DNA of 58,729 bases from Clostridia bacterium. GTDB taxonomy: Bacteria > Bacillota > Clostridia > Oscillospirales > CAG-272. How positions within the stretch are numbered: the stretch's first letter is position 1; each line of letters starts with the position of its first letter. A program made the position numbers and the translations under genes. Below, piece by piece: positions 23,995 to 35,000 of this stretch. The stretch is taken from NCBI GenBank assembly GCA_017415805.1, contig JAFQEC010000002.1:1-58729 (forward strand), written 5' to 3'. Below the pieces are notes generated by a model. It did not search any database and was not told the DNA's origin. It saw only the letters and a program-made list of their open reading frames with translations.

Positions 23995-25082
23995 TGGATT
24001 TCAATTCGATACGAAGAAGGGCGCGTGCGGTGCGCGTGGGCGGTGTGACCGTCGGCGGAACGGCACCCATCGCCATACAGTCGATGACCAATACCGACAC
24101 GCACGATGCGGCGGCGACGCTCGCACAGATCCGCGCGCTGGAGGCGGCGGGCTGTGACATCGTGCGCATCACCGTGCCCGACGTGGAGGCCGCCAAGACC
24201 GTCTCCTACTTGAAGGAGGCGGGCGTGCGCATTCCCGTGGTGGCGGATATTCATTTTGATTACCGCGTGGCGATCGCCTGCGCGGAGCGCGGTGTGGACA
24301 AGATCCGTATCAACCCGGGCAACATCGGCGACGAGGAGCGCGTGCGCGCCGTTTGCGACGCTTGCCGCGCGCGCAATATCCCGATCCGCATCGGGGTGAA
24401 CGGCGGATCGCTGGAAAAAAGCATTTTGGCACGCCACGGCGCACCCACGGCCGAGGCACTGTGCGAGAGCGCGTTTTACCACGCTTCATTGCTCGAAAAA
24501 TTCGATTTTCACGATATTGTCCTGTCGCTCAAGGCCTCGGACGTATCGACAATGCTTGCCGCAAACCGCTTGCTTGCCGCACGCTGTGACTATCCCATTC
24601 ATTTGGGGGTCACCGAGGCAGGGAGCGCGCGCATGGGCAGCATCAAAAGTGCCATCGGCATCGGCGCTCTGCTCGCCGAGGGCATCGGTGACACGGTTCG
24701 CGTGTCGCTCACGGCCGATCCCGTAGAGGAGATCGCAGCCGCACACGATATTCTCACCGCGCTTGCCATCAAGGGGCAGAGTGGCATGCATATCGTCAGC
24801 TGCCCAACCTGCGGGCGCACCAAAATTGATCTGATCGCTCTGGCCGCCCGCTTTGAGGAGGCGGCGCGTGCCGAGGGCTTGCTGGACCTTCCCATTCGTG
24901 TGGCCCTGATGGGCTGTCCTGTTAACGGCCCCGGCGAGGCGCGCGAGGCCGATATCGGCATCTGCGGCGGCGAAGGAGAGGCGTTGCTGATCGCAAAGGG
25001 TGAGATCGTACGTAAAATTCCCGAATCGGACGTGATCGCGGTGCTGATCGCCGAGATCAAGCGCATCAAAGAAACATATTAA
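23994..25082 (+). CDS. ispG: Flavodoxin-dependent (E)-4-hydroxy-3-methylbut-2-enyl-diphosphate synthase
   Basis: A 362-residue penultimate MEP-pathway enzyme with a TIM barrel and a C-terminal 4Fe-4S domain. The N-terminal segment RRRARAVRVGGVTVGG leads to PIAIQSMTNTDTHD. Cluster ligands lie in VSCPTCGRT near 270 and ALMGCPVNGPGEA near 304. The start codon overlaps the rseP stop by one base, indicating coupled translation. Confidence 0.96.
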   Translation: MDFNSIRRRARAVRVGGVTVGGTAPIAIQSMTNTDTHDAAATLAQIRALEAAGCDIVRITVPDVEAAKTVSYLKEAGVRIPVVADIHFDYRVAIACAERGVDKIRINPGNIGDEERVRAVCDACRARNIPIRIGVNGGSLEKSILARHGAPTAEALCESAFYHASLLEKFDFHDIVLSLKASDVSTMLAANRLLAARCDYPIHLGVTEAGSARMGSIKSAIGIGALLAEGIGDTVRVSLTADPVEEIAAAHDILTALAIKGQSGMHIVSCPTCGRTKIDLIALAARFEEAARAEGLLDLPIRVALMGCPVNGPGEAREADIGICGGEGEALLIAKGEIVRKIPESDVIAVLIAEIKRIKETY

Positions 25083-25112
25083 GGGCGGTGCTTTGCCGCC
25101 AAGGAGAGAAAA

Positions 25113-28100
25113 ATGGCGGGAAAAACGCTTTTGCAAATTTTTGAAAAATACCAACCGAGCGCGCAAAATGCCGAGTGGATGCGAAACGCAAGCGACATTC
25201 GGATGCGCGCCGATAAGGAGCGGCGCATGGTGGAGATCAGCGCCGCTTTTCCCACTTTGGTCGAAAAGCGCACGCTGTACGCGGTGGAGGAGGGGATTGC
25301 CGAGGCCTATGCGCTCACGGGCGTGCGTATTTTGCCGCGCTATCCCGCTGAGCTGTTCACAAGGGCGTATATCCCCGAGCTTTTGGAGGAGACACAGCGC
25401 ATCGGCATCGTGGCGCGCGGATTTTTCAGCTCGTACCGTGCACACCTCACCGACCGAGAGCTGGTGATCGAGCTGCCGTACGTGGACGAGAGCCTGCGGC
25501 TGTTTGAGTCAGGGCAGACGCACGAGGTCATCTCGGGGATCATCCGCAGTGAATTTGGGCTCTCGGTCAAGGTGCGCATCGTCCATTCGGACGAGCTGGC
25601 CGCCCATTATCAGTACGGCACCGCCATCGAAAGGCTGGAGGAGTGGGATACACGGCTGCGCGCCAGTGCCGCGGAGTACGAGACCGCCCTGCACACGCGC
25701 AACGCTCCCCCCGAGGCCAACGGTGCCGCCACACCCGACGCGCCGCAGGGCAAGCGCGTGATGTCGCTGTTTGGCGATGCCGAGGATGCGGTGACCGAGA
25801 ACGGCATCTGCCGCGTGGGGCGGATGCGCTTTGATATTTCCGAGCCCAATTATGCCATCGGATCGGCATTTGAGATCAAGCCCGTGCCGTTGGCGCGCAT
25901 CGACGGGCCGATGCGCAATATCGTGATCGTGGGTGAGGTCTTTGGGTATACCGAGGACGTCAATCGCACGGGTGACAAATACAACGTCAGCTTCGGCGTG
26001 ACCGACGGGCACACCTCGATCCAGGTCAAAAAATTCTCGCTTGCCCCCGAGGATGCCAAGGAGCTCTCGGGCCTTGTCGGCAAGGGCGGATGCATCGCCG
26101 CGCGCGGCTATACCAAGCATGACACCCGCCACGAGGTGCAGGATGTGGACGTGACCTTTTATTACACCGATCTCGCACTTGTGCGCAAGGTTGAGCGCGT
26201 GGATAACGCGCCCCAAAAGCGCGTGGAGCTGCATCTGCACACCACCATGTCGAATATGGACGCGCTGATCCCACCCGATGTGGCCGTCAAGACTGCGAAG
26301 AAGTGGGGGCATCCTGCCGTTGCCATCACCGACCACGGAAACGTGCAGGGCTATCAGGATGCCATGCTTGCTGCGGAAAAGATCGGACAGAAGGTCATCT
26401 ACGGCATTGAGGCCTATTTTGTGAACGATACCGCAAGTGCGCTTTACGGCACCTATAACGGTGGATTTGAGGATGAGTTTGTGGTGTTCGACCTGGAGAC
26501 GACCGGGCTGAACAATCAGACCTGCGGCATCACCGAGATCGGCGCGGTACTGGTGAAGAATGGAGAGGTGCTGGCACGCTACAACACCTTTGTGAACCCC
26601 GAAATGCCGATTCCCGCGGAGATCACCGAGCTGACCTCGATCACAAACGAGATGGTGGCCGATGCGCGTGTGATCGCCGAGGTGCTGCCCGAATTTCTCG
26701 CCTTCGTGGGCGACCGATTGATGATCGCACACAACGCCGACTTTGATATTGGCTTTGTGCGTGAGGCTGCGCGGCGCTGTGGGATCAGGTTTGAAAACCC
26801 GTATCTGGATACGGTGGCCCTCTCGCGCCACCTGAACACCGATCTCAAGAGCCATAAGCTGAACGTGCTTGCAAAATACTTCAAGCTTGAGGACTTCCAC
26901 CATCACCGCGCCTGCGACGATGCCGAGATCCTTGCAAAGATCTATTTCTGCATGCAGGAGAAGATGCAAAAGCTGGAGATCCGCGATTTTAAGGATCTGC
27001 AAGGCGAAATGAGCGCATCGGCCGATCCCTTGACGCTGCCGACCTATCACCAGATCATTCTGGTGAAGAATAAGATCGGACTTAAAAATCTGTACAAGAT
27101 GATCTCGTACAGCTATCTGGAGCATTACCGTAAAGTACCGCGTATCCCCAAGACTGTGCTCGAGAAGCACCGAGAGGGGCTGATCGTGGGGTCTGCGTGC
27201 GAGGCAGGGGAGCTGATGCACGCCATTTTGCAGAACAAGCCCGAGAGCGAGATCGAGGAGATCGCAAAATTCTACGATTATCTGGAGATCCAGCCCCTTT
27301 CCAACAACCGCTTTATGATCGCAAGCGACCGCTATGCCGTGGCAAGCGATGAGGATCTGCGCAATCTCAACCGCCGCGTGGTGGCGCTGGGAGAGAAGCT
27401 CGGCATCCCCGTGATTGCGAGCTGTGATGCGCATTTTCTCAATGACGAGGATGAGATCTACCGCAAAATTTTGGTCAGTGTGAAGTTCAAGGACGAGGAT
27501 CACGATTCGCACCTGTACTACCGCACCACTGAGGAGATGCTGGAGGAGTTCGCGTACCTCGGTGAGGAGAAGGCGTACGAGGTGGTGGTGACCAATACCA
27601 ACGCCATCAACGACCGGATCGAAGCGGATATCCGCCCCTTCCCGAAGGGTACCTTCACCCCGAATATGGAGGGTGCGGAGGAGGATCTGCAGCGTCTTTG
27701 CTACGAGCGCGCCAAGTCGATGTACGGCGATCCCTTGCCTGAGATCGTGCAAAACCGCCTTGCCAAGGAGCTGGATTCGATCATCAAAAACGGCTTTGCC
27801 GTGCTGTACATGATCGCACAGAAGCTGGTATATTTCAGCGAGCAGCAGGGGTATCTCGTGGGCTCGCGCGGCTCGGTCGGGTCGTCGGTGGTCGCCTCTA
27901 TGTCGGGCATCTCGGAGGTCAATCCGTTACCGCCGCACTACTGGTGCAAAAAGTGCCAGTACAACGAGTTCTTTACCGACGGCTCGGTTGGCTCGGGCTT
28001 TGATCTGCCTGACAAGATCTGTCCGCGCTGCGGAGAAAAGCTCAAGGCCGACGGCCACGACATTCCGTTTGAGACCTTCCTTGGCTTCCACGGCGACAAG

Positions 28101-29531
28101 TCGCCCGATATCGATCTGAACTTTTCGGGCGAGGTACAGGGGCGCGTCCACAAATACACCGAGGAGCTCTTTGGCGCGGAAAACGTCTTTCGTGCGGGCA
28201 CCATCGGCGGTATTGCCGAGAAGACGGCGTTTGGCTTTGTGCTCAAATATCTGGAGGAGAAAGGGCTTTCGATCCCGCGTGCCGAGATGAACCGACTCTC
28301 GGCGCATTGCGTAGGTGTCAAGCGTACCACGGGTCAGCACCCCGGCGGCATCGTGGTGGTGCCCAAGGAGCTGGAGATCTATGATTTCTGCCCCGTACAG
28401 CACCCTGCGGACGACCCCAATTCCGATATCGTCACCACACACTTCACCTTTGAATATCTGCACGATACGTTGCTCAAGCTCGACGAGCTGGGGCACGATA
28501 TCCCGACCAAATACAAATGGATCGAGCGCTTTTCGAATACCAACGTCCTGGACGTGCCCATGAACGCGGGGGAGGTCTACGAGCTGTTTTTGTCTACCAA
28601 GCCTCTTGGCATCAGCCCCGAGGATATTGACGCACAGCTCGGCACATTCGGCCTGCCCGAATTCGGCACGCGATTCGTGATGCGAATGGTGGAGGAGGCA
28701 AAGCCCCGCTCCTTCGCGGATCTGTTGCAGATCTCGGGGCTCTCGCACGGCACCGACGTGTGGACGAACAACGCGCAGGATCTGATCAAAGAGGGTATCT
28801 GCGATATTTCACACGTGATCGGATGCCGTGATAACATCATGAATGACCTGATCCGCTACGGGCTCAAAAACGAGCTTGCGTTCAAGATCATGGAGGCGGT
28901 GCGAAAGGGCAAGGGTCTCACCCCCGAATGGGAGGCGGAGATGCGTGCCAACAACGTGCCCGACTGGTACATCGGCTCGTGCAAAAAGATCAAGTATATG
29001 TTCCCCAAGGCACACGCCGCGGCCTACGTCATGTCGGCGATCCGCTTGGGGTGGTACAAGGTGCATATGCCCATCGCCTTTTACAGCGCCATGTTTACCG
29101 TCGCGCCCGGCGGCTTTGACGCCGAGATCGTGATGGGGGGCAAATCCCGCGTGGTCGCCACCATCAAGGATATCGACAAGCGCACGCGCGACCGCACCGC
29201 CACCCCGAAGGAGCAGGCCTCGATCCCCACGCTCCAGCTCATCAACGAGTGCATGTCACGCGGTATCCGCTTTTTGCGTGTGGATCTGGTGAAATCCGAC
29301 GCACGCGCCTTCCTGCCCGAAAACGGTGCGATCCGTATGCCGTTCTCGGCGCTGGGGGGGGTTGGTGAGAATGCGGCAGAGAGCATCATTCGCGCAAGGG
29401 AAAAGGAGCCCTTTTTCTCGGTCGAGGATCTGCAGATCCGCGCAGGACTCAACAAGAGCGTGATCGAGACACTGCGCAAGGCGGGGGTGCTGGACGGCAT
29501 CAACGAGACCGATCAGCTTTCCTTTTTTTGA
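25113..29531 (+). CDS. polC: DNA polymerase III PolC, Gram-positive type
   Basis: A 1472-residue replicative polymerase. In order: an N-terminal domain, an OB-fold (about 265-350), a PHP domain (ELHLHTTMSNMDALIPP near 372), an inserted DEDDh exonuclease (FVVFDLETTGLNNQ near 459; HNADFDIGF near 543), a four-Cys zinc module (CKKCQ near 945; CPRCGEK near 972), and the palm with SPDIDLNFSGEVQGRV near 992. The PolC form with embedded proofreading is characteristic of Firmicutes. AAGGAG precedes the ATG. Confidence 0.98.
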   Translation: MAGKTLLQIFEKYQPSAQNAEWMRNASDIRMRADKERRMVEISAAFPTLVEKRTLYAVEEGIAEAYALTGVRILPRYPAELFTRAYIPELLEETQRIGIVARGFFSSYRAHLTDRELVIELPYVDESLRLFESGQTHEVISGIIRSEFGLSVKVRIVHSDELAAHYQYGTAIERLEEWDTRLRASAAEYETALHTRNAPPEANGAATPDAPQGKRVMSLFGDAEDAVTENGICRVGRMRFDISEPNYAIGSAFEIKPVPLARIDGPMRNIVIVGEVFGYTEDVNRTGDKYNVSFGVTDGHTSIQVKKFSLAPEDAKELSGLVGKGGCIAARGYTKHDTRHEVQDVDVTFYYTDLALVRKVERVDNAPQKRVELHLHTTMSNMDALIPPDVAVKTAKKWGHPAVAITDHGNVQGYQDAMLAAEKIGQKVIYGIEAYFVNDTASALYGTYNGGFEDEFVVFDLETTGLNNQTCGITEIGAVLVKNGEVLARYNTFVNPEMPIPAEITELTSITNEMVADARVIAEVLPEFLAFVGDRLMIAHNADFDIGFVREAARRCGIRFENPYLDTVALSRHLNTDLKSHKLNVLAKYFKLEDFHHHRACDDAEILAKIYFCMQEKMQKLEIRDFKDLQGEMSASADPLTLPTYHQIILVKNKIGLKNLYKMISYSYLEHYRKVPRIPKTVLEKHREGLIVGSACEAGELMHAILQNKPESEIEEIAKFYDYLEIQPLSNNRFMIASDRYAVASDEDLRNLNRRVVALGEKLGIPVIASCDAHFLNDEDEIYRKILVSVKFKDEDHDSHLYYRTTEEMLEEFAYLGEEKAYEVVVTNTNAINDRIEADIRPFPKGTFTPNMEGAEEDLQRLCYERAKSMYGDPLPEIVQNRLAKELDSIIKNGFAVLYMIAQKLVYFSEQQGYLVGSRGSVGSSVVASMSGISEVNPLPPHYWCKKCQYNEFFTDGSVGSGFDLPDKICPRCGEKLKADGHDIPFETFLGFHGDKSPDIDLNFSGEVQGRVHKYTEELFGAENVFRAGTIGGIAEKTAFGFVLKYLEEKGLSIPRAEMNRLSAHCVGVKRTTGQHPGGIVVVPKELEIYDFCPVQHPADDPNSDIVTTHFTFEYLHDTLLKLDELGHDIPTKYKWIERFSNTNVLDVPMNAGEVYELFLSTKPLGISPEDIDAQLGTFGLPEFGTRFVMRMVEEAKPRSFADLLQISGLSHGTDVWTNNAQDLIKEGICDISHVIGCRDNIMNDLIRYGLKNELAFKIMEAVRKGKGLTPEWEAEMRANNVPDWYIGSCKKIKYMFPKAHAAAYVMSAIRLGWYKVHMPIAFYSAMFTVAPGGFDAEIVMGGKSRVVATIKDIDKRTRDRTATPKEQASIPTLQLINECMSRGIRFLRVDLVKSDARAFLPENGAIRMPFSALGGVGENAAESIIRAREKEPFFSVEDLQIRAGLNKSVIETLRKAGVLDGINETDQLSFF

Positions 29532-29539
29532 GGTTTGAT

Positions 29540-30259
29540 ATGGAGATCCGTTTTTTTGAGACCCTGCCATCCACCAACCGCACCGCCGCCGAGGCGGCGC
29601 GAGAGGGCGCAGTCGCATTCTTTACGGTCTGGGCAAAGACCCAGACCGCCGGGCGCGGGCGGCTTGACCGCAGCTTTCACTCGCCTGTGGGCGGCACGTA
29701 TTTCAGCACGGTTCTTCGCCCTTCGTTGCCGCGCGCGCAGTATACTGCACTCACGCCCTTTGCGGCACTGGCCGTGCGCCGCGCGCTTTCGGAGCTCACG
29801 GGAGTGCAGGCTGACATCAAGTGGGTGAATGACCTGTATGTGAACGGCAAGAAGATTTGCGGAATTCTCGCCGAAGCGGGGGAGGACAAAGAGGGTGCGC
29901 CCTTTGTGATCCTCGGTATCGGCATCAACACGGGCAAGGACCTCTTGCCGCCCGAGATCGCAGACATTGCCGCCAACGTCCCCTTTGACGCGCCGCGCGC
30001 GCTGATCGAGCGTATTCTCACGCATTTGAAGGGCGCGGAGGCCGCCATTTGCGAGGAGAGCTGGATCGCAGAATACCGCGCGCACTGTTTGTGGCGCGGT
30101 GAGCGTGTAGCGGTCAAGACGGCCGATGCCGTATGCATGGCGCGTATGTTGGAGGTCGAGCCCGACGGCGCGTTGTTCGTGGAATGGGAAAACGGCGCGC
30201 GCGAGCGGCTGTACGGCGGTGAGATCTCGCTGCGCTCGGCACAAAAAGGCGAAATTTGA
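29540..30259 (+). CDS. birA: Biotin--[acetyl-CoA-carboxylase] ligase, no HTH domain
   Basis: A 239-residue biotin protein ligase that attaches biotin to carboxylases. The active-site loop QTAGRGRLDRSFHSPVGG (near 37-55), IKWVNDLYVNGKKICGIL near 93 and LGIGINTG near 125 are visible. It lacks the N-terminal repressor helix-turn-helix, so it is a ligase only. The start is the ATG at 29540, nine bases after polC; the in-frame start 12 bases earlier overlaps the polC stop. Confidence 0.93.
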   Translation: MEIRFFETLPSTNRTAAEAAREGAVAFFTVWAKTQTAGRGRLDRSFHSPVGGTYFSTVLRPSLPRAQYTALTPFAALAVRRALSELTGVQADIKWVNDLYVNGKKICGILAEAGEDKEGAPFVILGIGINTGKDLLPPEIADIAANVPFDAPRALIERILTHLKGAEAAICEESWIAEYRAHCLWRGERVAVKTADAVCMARMLEVEPDGALFVEWENGARERLYGGEISLRSAQKGEI

Positions 30260-30279
30260 CATATTCTTGGAATAGATGC

Positions 30280-30301
30280 GAAAACCGCTTCGGCGGTTTT
30301 T
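30280..30301 (+). terminator. Terminator after birA
   Basis: AAAACCGC-ttc-GGCGGTTTTT, closing the long transcript that ends with polC-birA. Confidence 0.8.
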
Positions 30302-30363
30302 GTCATAGTGGCGGAATGTGAGAAAAGCACAGCTCCGCCGTCTATCGGAAACGAGGATATGTT

Positions 30364-31257
30364 ATGCTTTGCAATAAGATCTTTACCGTTTTGGGTGGAG
30401 ATTCTCGCCAAGGTGCGCTTGCCGCAAGGCTTGCAACGCGCGCGCGTCCTGTGCGCGTGTGGGGGCTTCCGCGAGAGACCTTGCCCGAAACGATCGAACA
30501 CTTCGCTGATTGGCGCGAGGCGATCGGCGGTGCGGATGCGGTGATATTGCCGCTGCCCGCGCTTCCCGACGGCTCACGCGTGAGCGCTTCACCCTGTGTC
30601 TCCACCGATGCGCCGCATATTACCGAATTGCTGGAGCTTCTACCCGACGGTGTCTTTTTGGCAGGCGGAAAATTCAGCCCTGCCATCAAGCAATTGGCAG
30701 AGGAGCATGGGAAACCCCTGTTTGACTATTTTGAAATCGAGGAGCTTCAGCTGAAAAACGCCATCCCCACAGCAGAGGGAGCGGTGCAGATCCTGATGCG
30801 CGAGGTGCCGCGCACGGTGCGCGATCTTGCGGTTGCGGTCACGGGCTACGGCCGCGTGGCGCGTGCGCTTTCCGATCTGCTGCTTGCCATGGGCGCGCGC
30901 GTGACGGTTGCGGCGCGCAAAAGCGCCGATCTTGCGATCGCGGCGGCGCACGGCTGCCAGACCGTGCCACTCTCGGGTGTGGGATCACTTGTGCAGCTGG
31001 CCGAGGGACAGGCGGCGATCTTCAACACCGTGCCCTATTGGCTCTTTTCCGAGGAGGTGCTGCGGCGTATGCCCGCGCAGAGCCTTGTGATCGATCTGGC
31101 CTCTGCTCCCGGCGGTGTGGACGCCAATGCCGCGGCGGCGCACGGCATCCGTGTGATCTGGGCGCTGGCGCTCCCCGGAAAATACGCACCCCTGACCGCG
31201 GGTGAGATCATCGCCGATACGCTTCTTTCCCACATGGAGAAGGAGGGCCTCTTATGA
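30364..31257 (+). CDS. dpaA: Dipicolinate synthase subunit A
   Basis: A 297-residue subunit that with DpaB makes dipicolinic acid, the spore-core solute. It has an N-terminal domain with FTVLGGDSRQGALAARLA and a C-terminal Rossmann domain with VAVTGYGRVARALSDLLLAMGA near 157. This is the spoVFA family. A GAGG lies seven bases before the ATG. The stop overlaps dpaB (ATGA), so the two are coupled. In Bacillus the operon is expressed in the mother cell late in sporulation; I saw no promoter I could assign here. Confidence 0.93.
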   Translation: MLCNKIFTVLGGDSRQGALAARLATRARPVRVWGLPRETLPETIEHFADWREAIGGADAVILPLPALPDGSRVSASPCVSTDAPHITELLELLPDGVFLAGGKFSPAIKQLAEEHGKPLFDYFEIEELQLKNAIPTAEGAVQILMREVPRTVRDLAVAVTGYGRVARALSDLLLAMGARVTVAARKSADLAIAAAHGCQTVPLSGVGSLVQLAEGQAAIFNTVPYWLFSEEVLRRMPAQSLVIDLASAPGGVDANAAAAHGIRVIWALALPGKYAPLTAGEIIADTLLSHMEKEGLL

Positions 31258-31814
31258 TCGGATTTGCTCTTTGCGGCTCGTTTTGCACCGTAAGCAACGC
31301 GCTCTCGGAGCTTGAGCGCCTTGTGAGCTACCACGAGGTGCAGGGGATCGTGAGCGAGGCCGTTTATTCCACCGACACGCGCTTTGCGCCTGCGGCACGG
31401 GTGCTTGCCCGCATCGAAACTCTCACAGGGCGCGCGGTCATTCACGATATCGTGGGTGCGGAGCCGCTGGGTCCCGCCAAGCCCTTGGAGGCACTGATCA
31501 TTTGCCCTTGCACGGGGAACACGCTGGCCAAGATGGCCAATGGGATCACCGACTCCTCGGTCACCATGGCGGCAAAGGCGCATCTGCGTTCCAATCGCCC
31601 CCTTGTGCTCGCACTCGCGTCCAACGATGCGCTCTCGGCCAACCTCAAAAACATCGGCACGATGCTCGCACGCAAGAACGTGTATTTCGTGCCCATGAAG
31701 CAGGACGATCCCGAGCGCAAGCCGCACTCGCTGGTGGCAGACTTCTCGCTTTTAGAGCCAACACTGGCGGCGGCACTGCACGGTGAGCAGTACCAGCGAC
31801 TTTTTCAAGCCTGA
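31254..31814 (+). CDS. dpaB: Dipicolinate synthase subunit B
   Basis: A 186-residue flavoprotein of the PPC-decarboxylase fold (spoVFB family), partner of DpaA. Segments GFALCGSFCTVSNALSELE at the start, IICPCTGNTLAKMANGITDS near 82 and LALASNDALSANLKNIG near 118 match the flavin-binding pattern. It supports the view that the organism forms spores. A MITE-like element begins two bases after the stop and provides a terminator hairpin. Confidence 0.93.
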   Translation: MIGFALCGSFCTVSNALSELERLVSYHEVQGIVSEAVYSTDTRFAPAARVLARIETLTGRAVIHDIVGAEPLGPAKPLEALIICPCTGNTLAKMANGITDSSVTMAAKAHLRSNRPLVLALASNDALSANLKNIGTMLARKNVYFVPMKQDDPERKPHSLVADFSLLEPTLAAALHGEQYQRLFQA

Positions 31815-31816
31815 TA

Positions 31817-32039
31817 AAAGGGACTGATTCATTCGCGCAGAACAAAAACACACAACAAAAACAAAATAAAACGAAGCCGCTTTGCCATCAAAAAGAGAAG
31901 GCAGAGCGGCTTTTTGGTAGAAATTCGTGCCGAATTTCATTTATATGTGTGTTTTTTAGACGCGCTCTCGGCACTCGACGTATCAAATACGCCTATCGTG
32001 CCGAGATCACACCTTCTGCATCAAACGAATCAGCCCTTT
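31817..32039 (+). repeat. MITE-like element, copy 1
   Basis: About 223 bp with imperfect terminal inverted repeats (AAAGGGACTGATTC at the left; GAATCAGCCCTTT at the right). Inside is AAGCCGCTTTGCC...GGCAGAGCGGCTTTTT, a bidirectional terminator-like hairpin at about 31870-31917, and a hairpin CTCGGCAC...GTGCCGAG at about 31970-32004. A second copy lies inverted at 51311-51529. It has no coding capacity. It fills the convergent gap between dpaB and the glycosidase gene. Confidence 0.75.
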
Positions 32040-32054
32040 GCTTTTTGAGACCGT

Positions 32055-35000
32055 TTATTTCAGCAATTTGACGCGAGGCTCGGCAAGGAAGCCCTCCTCG
32101 GCCAGCACATAGGAATCCGACCAGGAGTCACCCGTGGTGCGCCATCCTGCCGGATTGACGTAGGCCTTCTTGCGATCGGCCATGTGCACGGGGCCAAAGC
32201 CGTTCGTGCGGCTGATGTAGAGCTCGATGTCCAGCTTGTTTTGGCCTGCCTTTGTCTCAAAATCGGCTTGATTGGGCGAGAAGGCAAGCTGCTTGCGCTC
32301 GCCGCCGTTTACGCTTGCGATCACGGTTGATGCACGGTAGGCGGGAACACGCAGGCGCATGCGCTCGCCGTTTGCGGTTACCGTGAGGTGATAGGTGATC
32401 TTGCCGCTGTAGAAGGGCAGGAGCTGGCGTGTGATATCGCCGAAGGCAAGCTGCTTGGGCAGTGCGGTGATACAGGTATATGCGCCCGTCGCCAGCACGC
32501 CGAAGTCGCCGAGAATGTAGCACCACTCCAGGGCACTGCGCGCGCCGTAGGGCATAGTGATCTCAACGGTGTGCGTGCCTGCCGCCATGTCGGGCAGCAA
32601 GTAGGTGCGGATGGCGTGATCCACATAGTATCCGTCTGCCTTTGTGGAAACGGCCGTTCCGTCCAAGGTGAGCGTTGCACCCTCTGCGAGCTCGGCAGCA
32701 AGATGTGCACCCTTCAGCGGGATCTCGGTTTCAAAGTGCAAGCGCATGGATACAGTGTGCTCGGCCGTGCCAACAGGCATGCACCAGGGCTGGCAGAGTC
32801 TGCTTCCCCACGGGTCGTATCCCAGCTCCTCGCGGATCTTGGTGTCTGCACGCAGCAGCTCCTCGCAGGGGCGCCAATCGCCGTTGTCGAGCTTGTATTC
32901 CGCCTTGTCCAAAAGCAGAGCATTGGGCTCATCCAGCGTGAAGGGAACGCGTGCGGGCAGCGAAGGCTCGCATGCGACCTGCGAGGCAGGCTTGGATGCC
33001 AGCGTTACAGCACCCTCGTGCGGTGTGAGCTTGAGCAGCAGGCTATCGTGCGGATAGAGCGTGTAGGTGATCGCCGTTACACCGTCGCTTTGCTCGGTGG
33101 AAAGAGCCTCGACCGTTCCGTCCAGCGTACGGTAGAGCTCGGCACTCCAGTGACCGGGCACGCGGATCTTGATCTTTTGCTTGGTGGCAATGTCCTTGTT
33201 ATAGGGAAGCTTGCCGTTGGCAATGAAGAGCCATTTTGCGTCGCCGTCGCAGCGGAGCTGGTAGAGGAGATTGTTGGTATAATTTCCTTTTTCGTCACGG
33301 ATCTCAACGGTTCTGTATGCTTCCAGTGCGGCAAGCAAGGAGGAGCGATAGAAGGGGATCTGCTCGCTCTTTTCGACGAGAGCCGAAGGACGTGCGCTCT
33401 CTGCGGCGTCTGCGAAGCGGGGGGCTTCACCCATGAAGATGAGCTTGCCGCCTGCGGCGCGGAAGGCCTCGAGTCTTTCCAGCGTGCTGGAGCGCAGAGT
33501 CTCGCAGCCGGGAACCACGATCACATCGTAGGCCATCTTGCCGACCTGCAGCGGCGCACCACCCCGGCCGTTGAGCTCGGGCAGAAGCGACTCGCTGATA
33601 TAGTCGAAATCAACACCGCCGAACAGCAGCCATTCGGTCACGTTCTTAAAGTTGAGGTCCAGCTGCTCGCGCACGGTGTTGGTCTGCTCGGAGGGGCCCC
33701 AGTGCAGCCAGTAGCTTTCGATCGGGTGAATGACGCCCACACGCACATCGGGCGTGCCGCGCGTCAGTGCAGTCGTTACGCGTGCAAAGTGATCCTCTAC
33801 GTAGCGATAATCCTTGTACCAGGGGGACTGATAGTTGAAGGAAGCGGGATAGTCACGCTTGGCCTCGCCGCCCATCGATACCCAGGAGAGATGCGGCACG
33901 CGAACGGTAACACCCAGTGCAACCTGCCAGTCGCCCTGCAGCTTGTGACCGCGGAAATCGAAATCCCAGCCCGTCACACCGTAAAGCTCACTCATTACGC
34001 CCTCACGGCCGTACTGATGCGCCACCGACTGTGCCTGCTTTGCCGTGGTGTATTCACGGTAATCGGCCAGCATATCGATGCCGGGGATCTGGAAGGAGCG
34101 CAGACCGCGCATCACCTCACCCACAGCAGCCGTTTGAGACCAGAGCGAGGGCTCTTGCATCATATGACCCGTGAGGACGATGCCGTTTTCCTCGCACCAC
34201 TTGCCAAGCGCATCGGAAAAGGCCTCGGTAAAGCGGTCGCAAACGTGGTCGTGGTAGCGATGGCGTGCAGCCGAGGGCTTGCCGTCGGCACGCTCCCAGG
34301 TCAGCTCGGGCAGTGTGGCAAGAAGATCCTCACCGTAACGCTCGCGGTAGGTTTCGGGCAGGTCGTGCGCCCAGGGAAGCGTGACCGCCGTGTTGCTTTT
34401 CGCAAAGGGGAGCGTGTTCTTGGGGCTGAATTGGGGCTCGTCAGTGAAAATAGAGGGCACGGTGCTGCCGAACTCCGCTCCAACCTTCTTTTTATACGCC
34501 TCGTGCGTGATCTCGATAAAGCGCTGAATCGCCTTTTTGTCCAGCGTGTTGACGTAGGTCTGGTTGTTGAAGCGCGGCGAGACCTCAGGGGTCTTCACAT
34601 AAGCGTACCAAGCTTTTCCGACGGGCGTCTCGCCTTCCTTCATAAGGCGGTAAGAGATCAGCGCGCCCTGCTCGTCCAGCTGTACGTCATAGGCCACCAG
34701 TGCAGGACCGTCTGTCTGAAAGACGATGATGTTGGAGACGCTTTGTCGGAAGGAAATCTCGCCGCCCTTCATTTCCTCGGGAACAAGGGCAATGAAGCAT
34801 TGGCGGTATTCGGGATCCTTGGTGACAAGTCCGCCGGCAAAGCCCGAGGGCCAGCGGTCCTCATCGTAGAGCCATGCCAGCATATTCTTTTGCTTGGCCT
34901 TTTCGACGCACGCACCGATGCGCTCCATAAACTCCTCGGAGAGATAGGGCATCGACATGCCTGCACGCACGTGCATGTGGTATCCGCCAAAGCCCATGCT

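Noticed and set aside
30256..30284. TTGACA at the end of birA as a promoter for dpaA
   Set aside because: No -10 hexamer lies 16-18 bases downstream, and the terminator follows directly.
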